DNA from: Candidatus Poseidoniaceae archaeon | GTDB taxonomy: Archaea; Thermoplasmatota; Poseidoniia; Poseidoniales; Poseidoniaceae | Length of the DNA stretch: 13,485 nt | Assembly (NCBI GenBank): GCA_022451835.1 | Contig: JAKUNX010000038.1 | Location: forward strand, 1-13,485 | Direction of reading: 5' to 3' | Shown: positions 6,040-13,257 of the stretch, piece after piece | How the letters are laid out: the number at the start of each line of letters is the position of its first letter | Position numbering within the stretch: the stretch's first letter is position 1 | Program-made: the position numbers and the translations under genes | Notes under the pieces: model-generated | Databases searched by the model: none | What the model was told of the DNA's origin: nothing | What the model saw: the letters and a program-made list of their open reading frames with translations, nothing else

Positions 6040-8853
6040 ATGGGACTAGTAGAAAATCTTGGTAGAGTTGCTTCATCTTACATGGATGAAAAAGAAAAAC
6101 TTCAAACCACTGCTGAAAAGCGAAAACGAACTAGAATGGGTCATGGCTTTTGGCCACATGAAGTTCTTAGAGATGTACTGATTTTCGCATTTATGGGTGC
6201 TGTGCTGTTGTATTACGCATGGATTATTCCACCGCCACTCCATGGTGCTGCTGACCCATATGCACAAGCTGGTTTCGTTTTCCCTGATTGGTATGTATTG
6301 TTCTCATATGGATATCTAAGATGGGGAGAATATCTACCACAATTTACCGTACCTACCGGATTTGTTGGAGAGATTTTCGGACAACCAGTGTTTCCTTGGA
6401 ACGCTGCATGGTGGGGCGCTGCTCTAACAGGAATCCCAGTAGGAATTTTGATACTTCCTCCTTTCTTGGGCGGAAGAGAAAAACGGCCTGTTGAAGATCC
6501 ATGGTTTGCCGCTGCTGGTGCTGTTTACTTAGCACACATTTGGTTTATCTCTGTATTTTCTATCAATATTTTCTTAGAATTATATCATAAAAATAGATCT
6601 GACTATTGTAAACTAGATAGTCACGGAGACTTACTTTGTGGAGTAAGAGAACCCTGGTTAGCGGAAGCTTTCAATGCCTTACCTTGGCTAATGACGGGGG
6701 TTCTACTGTGGATTTGTATTTACTTTGGTGCCCGGATGGTTTTGACTAAAGCATGGGGTTCAGCCTTCACTCCAGGCCATGCCAAGCAAATTTTAGTGGG
6801 TGCTCTAATTCTTTCCACTGCTGCTACAGTAGCAACATGGGATGTTTATGACAAAGGGTTTTGGGGGGCAAAGGGCCTGGGAACTATTTCTGATTATGGC
6901 GAGTTAGAAGAAATGAGGACTCAGCCAGTTGATGTTCATGTTCATGATACAAATGAATTCACTGACCAATTTGGCTGGTCCGATGATGGTATTGTCCCAA
7001 CTTCTGCTTGGCTTGATTGGGTTATTTACCAGCCCGGACATCAGGTGATTATTGATTTCTCTGATGCTAATGGCCATCAAGATCCAGAGAATGGAATTAA
7101 TGCTGCTCAAGATTCAACCGTTCTAACTGATGCTGATTCTTGGTCATCTATCGGCTCGTTTACAATTACTGAAGATCCTGTTTTATTCCCTGATGGTCAT
7201 CACGAATCTGTTGACAAAATTGCAACCGACATAGTTTGTGAACATCGTGCAGAAGAAAGAAAAATTAACGATGTGAAGACTGAAACAATGATTAGTAGTA
7301 CAATGGTTGTTTATGATTCAAATAATAATATTGTATCTGAGTTTACTAACTGTGCAGGAGATTCATTAGAACTATCAGTAGGTAGTTACACTTACCAAAT
7401 GGATGTAGAAATAACAGGACCATTAGCAATTAATGACACAATGATGAAAGAAATCAGTCTCGAAATTAATGCCTTCCAACCGCTACTGTTGTGGTCAAGT
7501 TCCGCACCTGCATCCCTTGAAGGAAAATCTGTAAATCTAAGCAACAGTGTAGAAATGGCTCTCGGAGGCACAAGTTATAGCCAAGTTGACAATCCAAGTT
7601 ACCACATGAATCCTAAGAGTTTGGATGCTAAGTTGATTTACGCCATGTTCATTCCTTGTCTAACATTTGGTGCAATGGTATTCATTCTGTTAAGATCGAT
7701 GGCAAGAGGCTACGAGTTTGAGATGAACAAATGTTACGGTTGTGACCTTTGTGATGATGCTTGTCCTGTTCGTTTATTCAATGGTGGTGATAAATTGAAT
7801 ATTATTTACAACTCATGGAATAATGAGGATGACGGTGTGCCTATGTACTCTTGTCTGACTTGTACTGCATGTACTAATGCATGTCCACAATTAGTCGATT
7901 ATGACTCATATGTTGACATCCGAAGAGGCTTGATAGTTGGAGGTCCACAGGCTGAAATCCCTCATACAGTACTTCAAGCAGTCCTTGCTGCAGAAGCTGA
8001 AGATGATGCTGACATAGATTTCATCCCTGTTGAGGATTATCCAATCGAATCTAATGTAGGTTACTACCCTGGATGTGTTGACTATCTAGATCAAGAAATG
8101 GTATTCTCTCACGTCAATGAAGGAGAGATGAACTTAGGAGATGCAACAACCTCTGCATTCACTCTCTTTGAAGCGATAGACTTGGATGTTTCTTACTTGG
8201 GAAGAGATTTCCTAAAGTGTTGTGGTCATGACCAAAAATGGCAAGGACTTACTGAAGTATTTGATAAATTGAAAGCTTACAACCAAAAGAAAATTCAGCA
8301 ATCCGGAATTGATACCTTAGTATCCTCATGTGCAGAGTGTTTCAGAACTTTTGCTAGAGATTATGAACTAGAAGATATCAAAGTTATGCACACTACTGAA
8401 TTCTTGATTGAACAAGGATTTGATATGAATCTGAAGGCAGAAGAAGAGACGACTGTAACTTACCATGACCCTTGTAGGCTAGGTAGGCAGATGGGCGTTT
8501 ACGAAGAACCACGTGAACTAATACAATCTGTTGAAGGTGTAAGCATTGTTGAGATGGAGCACAGTGGTGAAGATGCAATGTGCTGTGGCGTTTCAAGTAT
8601 GATGTCATGCAACGAAAACGCAAGAGCTCTACGTGTTGCGAGAATGGAAGAAATCAAATCAACAGGCGCAGATACTATGTTGACCGCTTGCCCTAAGTGT
8701 GTCACACACTTTGAATGTTTGAAATTTGAAGGTGATGAAAGATATGCTGACATTAAGATTCTTGATGTTGTCTCTTTCCTTGCTCAGCAAATTAACGAAA
8801 AGAAGGAAAATATTGGACAAAAATCAGTTCCAGTTATAGAAACTGAAGCATGA
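6040..8853 (+). CDS. Fusion of cytochrome b C-terminal half (subunit IV-like) with an HdrD/GlpC-type iron-sulfur module
   Basis: This is one uninterrupted 937-residue frame. Residues 36-180 match the C-terminal half of cytochrome b: FWPHEVLRDV, the IPPPLHGAADPYAQ loop, and the Qo motif PDWY at 82-85 followed by LFSYGYLR; helices lie at about 45-62, 124-142 and 157-180. Two more helices (about 207-231, 248-266) lead to an external, beta-rich domain (about 270-528) with His-rich patches and Cys400/Cys438. A sixth helix (about 531-552) returns to the cytoplasm, followed by a basic turn. Then come two 4Fe-4S motifs, Cys565/568/571/575 and Cys605/608/611/615. Two CCG domains follow: Cys679, Cys727-Cys728, Cys764/Cys767 and Cys812, Cys848-Cys849, Cys884/Cys887. 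CCG domains of HdrB/HdrD, GlpC and DsrK hold unusual clusters for thiol/disulfide or quinone-linked chemistry. The helix count puts PDWY outside and the CCG module inside. It probably couples a cytoplasmic donor or acceptor directly to the b hemes or quinone. Confidence 0.92.
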   Translation: MGLVENLGRVASSYMDEKEKLQTTAEKRKRTRMGHGFWPHEVLRDVLIFAFMGAVLLYYAWIIPPPLHGAADPYAQAGFVFPDWYVLFSYGYLRWGEYLPQFTVPTGFVGEIFGQPVFPWNAAWWGAALTGIPVGILILPPFLGGREKRPVEDPWFAAAGAVYLAHIWFISVFSINIFLELYHKNRSDYCKLDSHGDLLCGVREPWLAEAFNALPWLMTGVLLWICIYFGARMVLTKAWGSAFTPGHAKQILVGALILSTAATVATWDVYDKGFWGAKGLGTISDYGELEEMRTQPVDVHVHDTNEFTDQFGWSDDGIVPTSAWLDWVIYQPGHQVIIDFSDANGHQDPENGINAAQDSTVLTDADSWSSIGSFTITEDPVLFPDGHHESVDKIATDIVCEHRAEERKINDVKTETMISSTMVVYDSNNNIVSEFTNCAGDSLELSVGSYTYQMDVEITGPLAINDTMMKEISLEINAFQPLLLWSSSAPASLEGKSVNLSNSVEMALGGTSYSQVDNPSYHMNPKSLDAKLIYAMFIPCLTFGAMVFILLRSMARGYEFEMNKCYGCDLCDDACPVRLFNGGDKLNIIYNSWNNEDDGVPMYSCLTCTACTNACPQLVDYDSYVDIRRGLIVGGPQAEIPHTVLQAVLAAEAEDDADIDFIPVEDYPIESNVGYYPGCVDYLDQEMVFSHVNEGEMNLGDATTSAFTLFEAIDLDVSYLGRDFLKCCGHDQKWQGLTEVFDKLKAYNQKKIQQSGIDTLVSSCAECFRTFARDYELEDIKVMHTTEFLIEQGFDMNLKAEEETTVTYHDPCRLGRQMGVYEEPRELIQSVEGVSIVEMEHSGEDAMCCGVSSMMSCNENARALRVARMEEIKSTGADTMLTACPKCVTHFECLKFEGDERYADIKILDVVSFLAQQINEKKENIGQKSVPVIETEA

Positions 8854-9168
8854 TTACTTTGACTTCTTTTTTGCCTTTTTCTTTGGCTTTTCTTCGTCTG
8901 AGCCACTCATTCCAAGTATCTCATAGTTAGAAGGGAATAGTGCTATAGCAACACCACCTAGCAATGCCATCAATCCCCAGAAAAACATCTGTCTAACAAA
9001 TAACATTTCCAAAGCTATGACAACAAGAAGCAATCCCCCAATGTTTGAAGTCCAAACTAATGTTTTGAAAGTGGAGAGAGGAACTCCTGTTGTTCCTGGT
9101 TTTCGATAAGGGCCAAACTCACCGCCAAAGCGTTGTGCATCGTTTTTGGCTTTGCTCTTACTGCTCAT
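8854..9168 (-). CDS. Small two-helix membrane protein with lysine-rich tail
   Basis: This is a 104-residue protein of unknown family. A basic N-terminus with Gly/Pro-rich segment FGGEFGPYRKPGTTGVP (14-30) precedes two helices at about 36-57 and 60-80. The C-terminal tail goes from acidic (SGSDEEK) to KKKAKKKSK. Both termini are predicted to face the cytoplasm, where the lysine tail could touch nucleic acid, lipid or an acidic partner. The ATG at 9168 has AGGTGA four bases upstream, overlapping the end of the ferredoxin gene, which is only four bases away; translation is therefore likely linked. The stop directly abuts the stop of the fusion gene on the other strand. Being next to a ferredoxin, it may serve as a membrane anchor for it. 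That is an inference from order only. Confidence 0.75.
   Translation of the reverse strand: MSSKSKAKNDAQRFGGEFGPYRKPGTTGVPLSTFKTLVWTSNIGGLLLVVIALEMLFVRQMFFWGLMALLGGVAIALFPSNYEILGMSGSDEEKPKKKAKKKSK
8867..8880 (+). terminator. T-rich terminator of the Rieske/b operon, inside the opposing gene
   Basis: Starting 13 bases after the TGA of the fusion gene, the plus strand reads TTTTTTGCCTTTTT, followed by further T runs to about 8895. Archaeal RNA polymerase terminates at such oligo-T stretches. The same bases on the minus strand encode the lysine-rich tail of the converging small membrane protein. No strong hairpin was seen. Confidence 0.45.
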
Positions 9169-9172
9169 TTAA

Positions 9173-9505
9173 TCACCTATCAATCATTGAAATGGCATCA
9201 GTAGGACAAGCAAGAACACATAGCCTACATCCAGTACAAGCATCTCTGATAATTTTCGCTTTACGATTAGATTCAACATTCATCAGTGGACTGAGCATAG
9301 GGACTTTGTAGAGTTCAATAGCATTATCATCACAAACAATATCACATTGATCACAACCAATACATAATCGCTCTTCAACAAAAGCAACAGTATTCTCGCC
9401 TCCTTTTAATGATGAATGTTGAACACTACGCTGACGATTTAAAAAAGTTCTAATGCGCAAGGCTTCTTTTTCCCTACGCTTTTTCAGGTCATCAGTTGAT
9501 GTCAT
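9173..9505 (-). CDS. 2x[4Fe-4S] ferredoxin-type protein
   Basis: This 110-residue protein has two complete cluster motifs. Cys48/51/54/58 read CIGCDQCDIVC and Cys90/93/96/100 read CTGCRLCVLACP. Each motif's first three cysteines with the last of the other motif would bind two [4Fe-4S] clusters, as in bacterial-type ferredoxins. The first motif is followed by Asp rather than Pro. An N-terminal extension of about 40 residues, rich in Lys/Arg (LKKRREKEALRIRTFLNRQR), and a loop of about 30 residues between the motifs distinguish it from minimal ferredoxins of about 60 residues. The basic helix may dock to a membrane or protein partner. It overlaps the upstream membrane-protein gene by ATGA and is followed by another small membrane protein. 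It is a plausible electron carrier to the CCG module encoded opposite, but this is not shown by sequence. Confidence 0.9.
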   Translation of the reverse strand: MTSTDDLKKRREKEALRIRTFLNRQRSVQHSSLKGGENTVAFVEERLCIGCDQCDIVCDDNAIELYKVPMLSPLMNVESNRKAKIIRDACTGCRLCVLACPTDAISMIDR

Positions 9506-10176
9506 TCATACACCCCGACGGAGGCCTTCTCTTCAAACCTAACGACTGTCATATTGACTAATAAGTCGCCTAAACAATAAAACGCTCCAACCAATAAAGG
9601 TGGATTCCAAGCGGTTAATCCGGTCCATGGCACTTCATTTGCCCAAGTCCAATTGCCTAACTGTGTGCCAACAATTTCCATAGCTAGTGCTGCCCAAGCC
9701 ATTGATGCATACAAACATGGTTGTGGACCAAATTTGGTAAATGCAAGCACCATGATTAGCAATAATGTTGCGGAAGTATCAGTTCCATCCCAAACCCCGA
9801 ATGCAACCATGGGGATGAATGGAAGTAGAATTGGCATGGCTAACTTCTGATCAAACTTACTCGCCATTATTCTGCCTAAATCAAATAAGAAATAGTGACC
9901 TGCAGGAACAAATAATGGCATTAATCCTCGCTGATATTCGTAAATTTTCCAAACCTCACTAAAGAACAATTCCATTGGAGTAGCAAAAGCAAGAACTGTC
10001 AACATCTCTATTCTTTCTTTTCGATTGGTAGACTTGTAAATATAGCCAAATACTGACCAACACCAAATATTCACTGGCCATTCTGCTAGGTTATCTGGCA
10101 TTAGTCCACCAAAAGCAGTGGCGGATACCCACAGGCCAATGAGGATGGTTAGTGAGTATAACCACGCTCTGCCCAT
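9502..10176 (-). CDS. Hypothetical polytopic membrane protein
   Basis: I do not recognise this 224-residue protein with confidence. It has seven or eight hydrophobic helices, at about 5-25, 34-48, 57-79, 86-104, 112-129, 136-150, 155-171 and 193-214. Polar residues within or beside helices stand out: PMELFFSEVWKIYEYQRG (67-84), AGHYFLFDLGR (92-102) and GNWTWANEVPWTG (174-186). A Glu after Pro in a helix and a GxWxW segment faintly recall membrane carotenoid-modifying enzymes, but the resemblance is too weak to name. The ATG at 10176 has GGAG four bases upstream, and the gene lies 53 bases after the glutamate-cysteine ligase gene on the same strand. It overlaps the ferredoxin gene by ATGA, so it may be the membrane partner of that ferredoxin. 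Confidence 0.7.
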   Translation of the reverse strand: MGRAWLYSLTILIGLWVSATAFGGLMPDNLAEWPVNIWCWSVFGYIYKSTNRKERIEMLTVLAFATPMELFFSEVWKIYEYQRGLMPLFVPAGHYFLFDLGRIMASKFDQKLAMPILLPFIPMVAFGVWDGTDTSATLLLIMVLAFTKFGPQPCLYASMAWAALAMEIVGTQLGNWTWANEVPWTGLTAWNPPLLVGAFYCLGDLLVNMTVVRFEEKASVGVYE

Positions 10177-10229
10177 ATCTCTCCGAGAACTTGTTCAGTA
10201 TAATCATGTATTCTTGATAATAAATAAAA

Positions 10230-11441
10230 TCACTCTTGGTAAGCAGAGAATTCTTTACCCATTGCAAGCATGGAAAGTTCTGCAACTAAGGTGTGCCAAC
10301 CATGAGCATTTTCGCCATACAAATTTCCAATATTGGAGTAACTTTGGAATGATGCACTAGGAGAATTTAGATTTTCAATATCGCTTTTCTTTTCGTTTAT
10401 TCGATAGAACCAAGAAGCTGCTTGACCATCTACCAAGTAAACTACTGGCTCTACAGGTCCACCATTTTCGGTTTCTAATCTAGTAGGAATTCCTTCTTGA
10501 ATCAGGAAGTTTTCTACTTCAACCCCGCCTTTAGAATACATCAATTTCTTCATTTTCCTATTTGACAATGATAATAATTCATCACCACTCTTTACCGATA
10601 AAATTCCTAAACCATAGGTTCCGCTATCATTCTTGATGAATACTACTGGTTCTCTGTCAATTCCTAATGAAGCATATCTTTCCCTTATCTTTTTGATAAA
10701 TTCATCAACTTCTGCAGCAAGTTCTATTCGACAACTTTCTCTGTCTAAGCACTTATCTTTGGAGACAAACCAATCAGCAATAAGACTCCATGAGTCAATC
10801 CCTATCATCTCAGATATTTCTTTGACATATTCACTTAACGCCTCATAATGGTGTGACTTTTTCCTTTTATGCCATCCCATTACTGGAGGTGGTGAAACCC
10901 TGCCAGTTCCAAGACCTGGAACTATTCCTTCAGTCAAGTCATTATTTAATAAGATCAAATCAGGCCTTAATCCATCGACCACAATACTTTCCTGGCCATC
11001 GATTTCTTGTAGTTCCACTACATCTAGTTTGAGCGGGCCAGAAAGGCCAGCAATCGAGCCGAGATCACTTAACTCAGGGGAACCAACAGTACATCTAAAA
11101 CCAGCTCTTTCTATCAATCGATGCAACGTAGTTAGGTTTTCTACATATGCAGCATTCCTTGTATGAGATTCTGGATAGAGGTGTATCCATTCGCATTTTT
11201 TATCGCGACGATTAATATGATTTTTTAGTAAAGCTGCTAAATGTTCTTCATCCTCTTTAGCAACATTATTGAATCCAGCGGGAAAGTGGTTGGCATCCAC
11301 TACTGCGATTTTCCATCCCGCATCTCTAACATCAACACTGCCATAAATTGGAATAGGGACTTCTGCACGTTTAATATTCATCCAATTAGTAATTTCTTGG
11401 CGCTTAGACTCTAACATCTCATTCAAATCATTAAGGTTCAT
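10230..11441 (-). CDS. gshA: Glutamate-cysteine ligase, type 3 (GshA family of Acidithiobacillus/cyanobacterial kind)
   Basis: This 403-residue protein matches the type-3 GshA family in length and across its conserved blocks. These are the N-terminal VDVRDAGWKIAVVDANHFPAGFNN (36-59), the central LLNNDLTEGIVPGL (164-177), the MGWHKRKKSHHY segment (188-199), and a C-terminal ATP-grasp-like stretch. The last comprises FIKNDSGTYGLGI (268-280), NRKMKKLMYSKGG (294-306), LIQEGIPT (313-320) and PVVYLVDG...WFYRINE...ENLNSP (332-361). These enzymes join glutamate and cysteine with ATP to make gamma-glutamylcysteine, the first step of glutathione synthesis. No glutathione synthetase gene lies in the window; the partner gene, overlapping by ATGA, is an amidotransferase. 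The end product may be gamma-glutamylcysteine itself or a derivative. The substrate assignment rests on family resemblance and other amino-acid ligations are possible. Confidence 0.82.
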   Translation of the reverse strand: MNLNDLNEMLESKRQEITNWMNIKRAEVPIPIYGSVDVRDAGWKIAVVDANHFPAGFNNVAKEDEEHLAALLKNHINRRDKKCEWIHLYPESHTRNAAYVENLTTLHRLIERAGFRCTVGSPELSDLGSIAGLSGPLKLDVVELQEIDGQESIVVDGLRPDLILLNNDLTEGIVPGLGTGRVSPPPVMGWHKRKKSHHYEALSEYVKEISEMIGIDSWSLIADWFVSKDKCLDRESCRIELAAEVDEFIKKIRERYASLGIDREPVVFIKNDSGTYGLGILSVKSGDELLSLSNRKMKKLMYSKGGVEVENFLIQEGIPTRLETENGGPVEPVVYLVDGQAASWFYRINEKKSDIENLNSPSASFQSYSNIGNLYGENAHGWHTLVAELSMLAMGKEFSAYQE

Positions 11442-13207
11442 GCTAAAACCTCCTCAATCAATGATTCTATAGAATATTTAGAACGTTTATGAGTTGGTTC
11501 TATTATGTGTAGAGCCTCAAATAATCCGAGACCTAAAGCCATATCAGGTTGATTTTTCAATACCTTAGTAAATTTGGCATAATTATTCGACAAATCTTTA
11601 GACAAGTGAGAAAATTCTGATAGGAATGATTTCAATTGGTTGGGTGAAGTAGCGGTTCCAGCAGGCAATTTAGGTCGATCAGTGATATCTCTTGCTAGAC
11701 CTGTTAACCTTGCAGCACTACGTAAAGCTGCTTTTTCTAGGCCATTATTAGGTAGGCGCCATTCAGTTGGTAATCGATAAGATTGCTCACGGTGATACTT
11801 ACCAAGGAAAGGAACTCTTACTTCTAAAGAGTGAGCCATAGAATGCCGGTCTACTAATCTAAGTTGGAAATTACTTAATTGCCCGCGCTCTAATTCAAAG
11901 TTCAGCATTTCATCCAAAGTTCTAGTGTAATCACTAGGATGTAAACTGCTTGAATACCAACATGAATCACTAGGTAAATCCCGTTTAAGGATACTAGAAG
12001 TAACTGAAGAATCAATAGAATTTAATCTCTCAAGAACAAGGTTTTTGTGTTCAGTCAGCGACTTATATCTAGGATATCCTCCATGTATTTCATCTGCCCC
12101 TTGGCCACATAAACCTACTTTGACATGCTTTCTCATCTCTTGAAATAATGGTTGAAAAAATAATACTGAAACATCTAAATCCTCGCCAAACCAAGAAAGT
12201 TGAGGGATGTCATTAACAAATGAATCCTCTGTCATTATTTTTTGGTGATGTATCAAATCAAGAGATGATGCGACATTCTCAGCTGCAATCCAATCTGGAT
12301 TATCTTCACTTTCTGCAACTGTCCAACATTCAGGAACTGGTTTTCCTTCACGCTCAGCAGCTTCACTAGCAACTGCTGCTACTAAAGATGAATCAAGCCC
12401 GCCAGATAACACAATACCAACTGGAACATCAGCCATTAATCTCTCTTGAACACTTACTGTAAAAGATTCCAACAAAGACTTCGCACTAGAATCAGGATTC
12501 CAATTAGAGATTGGATTAAGTTTCTGACGCTCAAAATTTGAAACTGAATGTAAATATGGTTTGAATTCATCATCTAATCTCCATACTTCAACAGTTCCAG
12601 GTCTAACTTGATGTACATCCTCAATTAAAGTAGAAGAATCAAGCGTATATTCCCAAGATAAACGTAATGCTAAAGATAATTCATCAAGTTTTGGATTATA
12701 CGATTCATGTGCATGAAATGCTTTAATTTCACTAGCAAAAAGAAGGCTACCCCCGACATTACACCGAATTAACGGCTTTATACCAAGTGGGTCACGAGCT
12801 AAAATCAACTCCTTCCTATTAGCATCCCAAAGTGCGAAACTAAACATTCCATTGAGTTTTTCAATCCATTTTGCATGCTTGTCGCCGCCACCATTTTTGA
12901 TGAAATTATCATGTAGTGCAATTATCACTTCTGAATCTCCAGAAGTTTGCCACCGATAGTTTAGTTTGGCTCTATGATCAAGGTGGTTGTAAATTTCTCC
13001 ATTAGCAATTAATACCGTACCATTATTGCCAATTATTGGCTGACTGCTGCCTGCAAGGTCTACAATTGACAGTCTATTGTGGCCAAGTGCTATGTCTGAA
13101 TCTTGCCAAATTCCATTACCATCCGGACCTCTATGCGAAAGAATGCTAACCATCCTATTTATCACAGCTTCATCTGGTGATGCAAACATCCCAGATATAC
13201 CGCACAT
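11438..13207 (-). CDS. asnB: Asparagine synthetase (glutamine-hydrolysing)-like amidotransferase
   Basis: This 589-residue protein has both AsnB domains. The N-terminal class II glutaminase domain starts with Cys2 (MCGISG), exposed after Met removal, with SHRGPDGNG (24-32), HNRLSIVDL (43-51), NGEIYN (69-74) and SGDSEV (89-94), covering the usual glutamine-binding residues. The C-terminal synthetase domain has the ATP-pyrophosphatase loop SGGLDSS (268-274), GQGADEIHGGYPRY (368-381) and a DRHSMAHSLEVRVPFL block. It would release ammonia from glutamine and transfer it to an ATP-activated carboxylate, normally aspartate. The conserved Asp usually following PFL is Gly here (PFLGKYHRE), so substrate choice could differ. 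It is the first gene of the minus operon, with the GshA start inside its stop (ATGA). The ATG at 13207 has no Shine-Dalgarno site. Function as plain asparagine synthetase remains the default. Confidence 0.9.
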   Translation of the reverse strand: MCGISGMFASPDEAVINRMVSILSHRGPDGNGIWQDSDIALGHNRLSIVDLAGSSQPIIGNNGTVLIANGEIYNHLDHRAKLNYRWQTSGDSEVIIALHDNFIKNGGGDKHAKWIEKLNGMFSFALWDANRKELILARDPLGIKPLIRCNVGGSLLFASEIKAFHAHESYNPKLDELSLALRLSWEYTLDSSTLIEDVHQVRPGTVEVWRLDDEFKPYLHSVSNFERQKLNPISNWNPDSSAKSLLESFTVSVQERLMADVPVGIVLSGGLDSSLVAAVASEAAEREGKPVPECWTVAESEDNPDWIAAENVASSLDLIHHQKIMTEDSFVNDIPQLSWFGEDLDVSVLFFQPLFQEMRKHVKVGLCGQGADEIHGGYPRYKSLTEHKNLVLERLNSIDSSVTSSILKRDLPSDSCWYSSSLHPSDYTRTLDEMLNFELERGQLSNFQLRLVDRHSMAHSLEVRVPFLGKYHREQSYRLPTEWRLPNNGLEKAALRSAARLTGLARDITDRPKLPAGTATSPNQLKSFLSEFSHLSKDLSNNYAKFTKVLKNQPDMALGLGLFEALHIIEPTHKRSKYSIESLIEEVLA

Positions 13208-13225
13208 AAACTAAGGTATGGGATT

Positions 13226-13234
13226 CTTTATTTG
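13226..13234 (-). promoter_or_regulatory. Possible TATA box for the asnB-gshA operon
   Basis: On the minus strand CAAATAAAG is centred about 23 bases before the ATG at 13207, in the 50-base gap after the small single-helix gene. With no ribosome-binding site before the ATG, this spacing suits a leaderless archaeal message. It is assigned by eye, and read-through from upstream cannot be excluded. Confidence 0.35.
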
Positions 13235-13257
13235 AAGAATCGCTTTCTACCACACAA

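Noticed and set aside
6920..7600. Cupredoxin (CoxB- or plastocyanin-like) domain in the external part of the fusion
   Set aside because: No Cys-x-n-His-x-n-Met copper-site pattern is present near the end of the domain.
7560..7740. Possible artificial joining of a cytochrome b gene and a CCG gene by assembly or a lost stop
   Set aside because: The frame is uninterrupted, the sixth helix is needed to bring the CCG module inside, and the basic turn RSMARGYEFEMNK fits the inside end of that helix.
8680..8720. CPKCVTHFEC read as a heme c CxxCH site
   Set aside because: The spacing is C-V-T-H, not CxxCH; the two cysteines belong to the second CCG domain and face the cytoplasm.
7720..8853. True CoB-CoM heterodisulfide reductase (methanogen HdrD)
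   Set aside because: No methanogenesis genes are nearby and the module is fused to a Rieske-type cytochrome b half; only the CCG architecture is shared.
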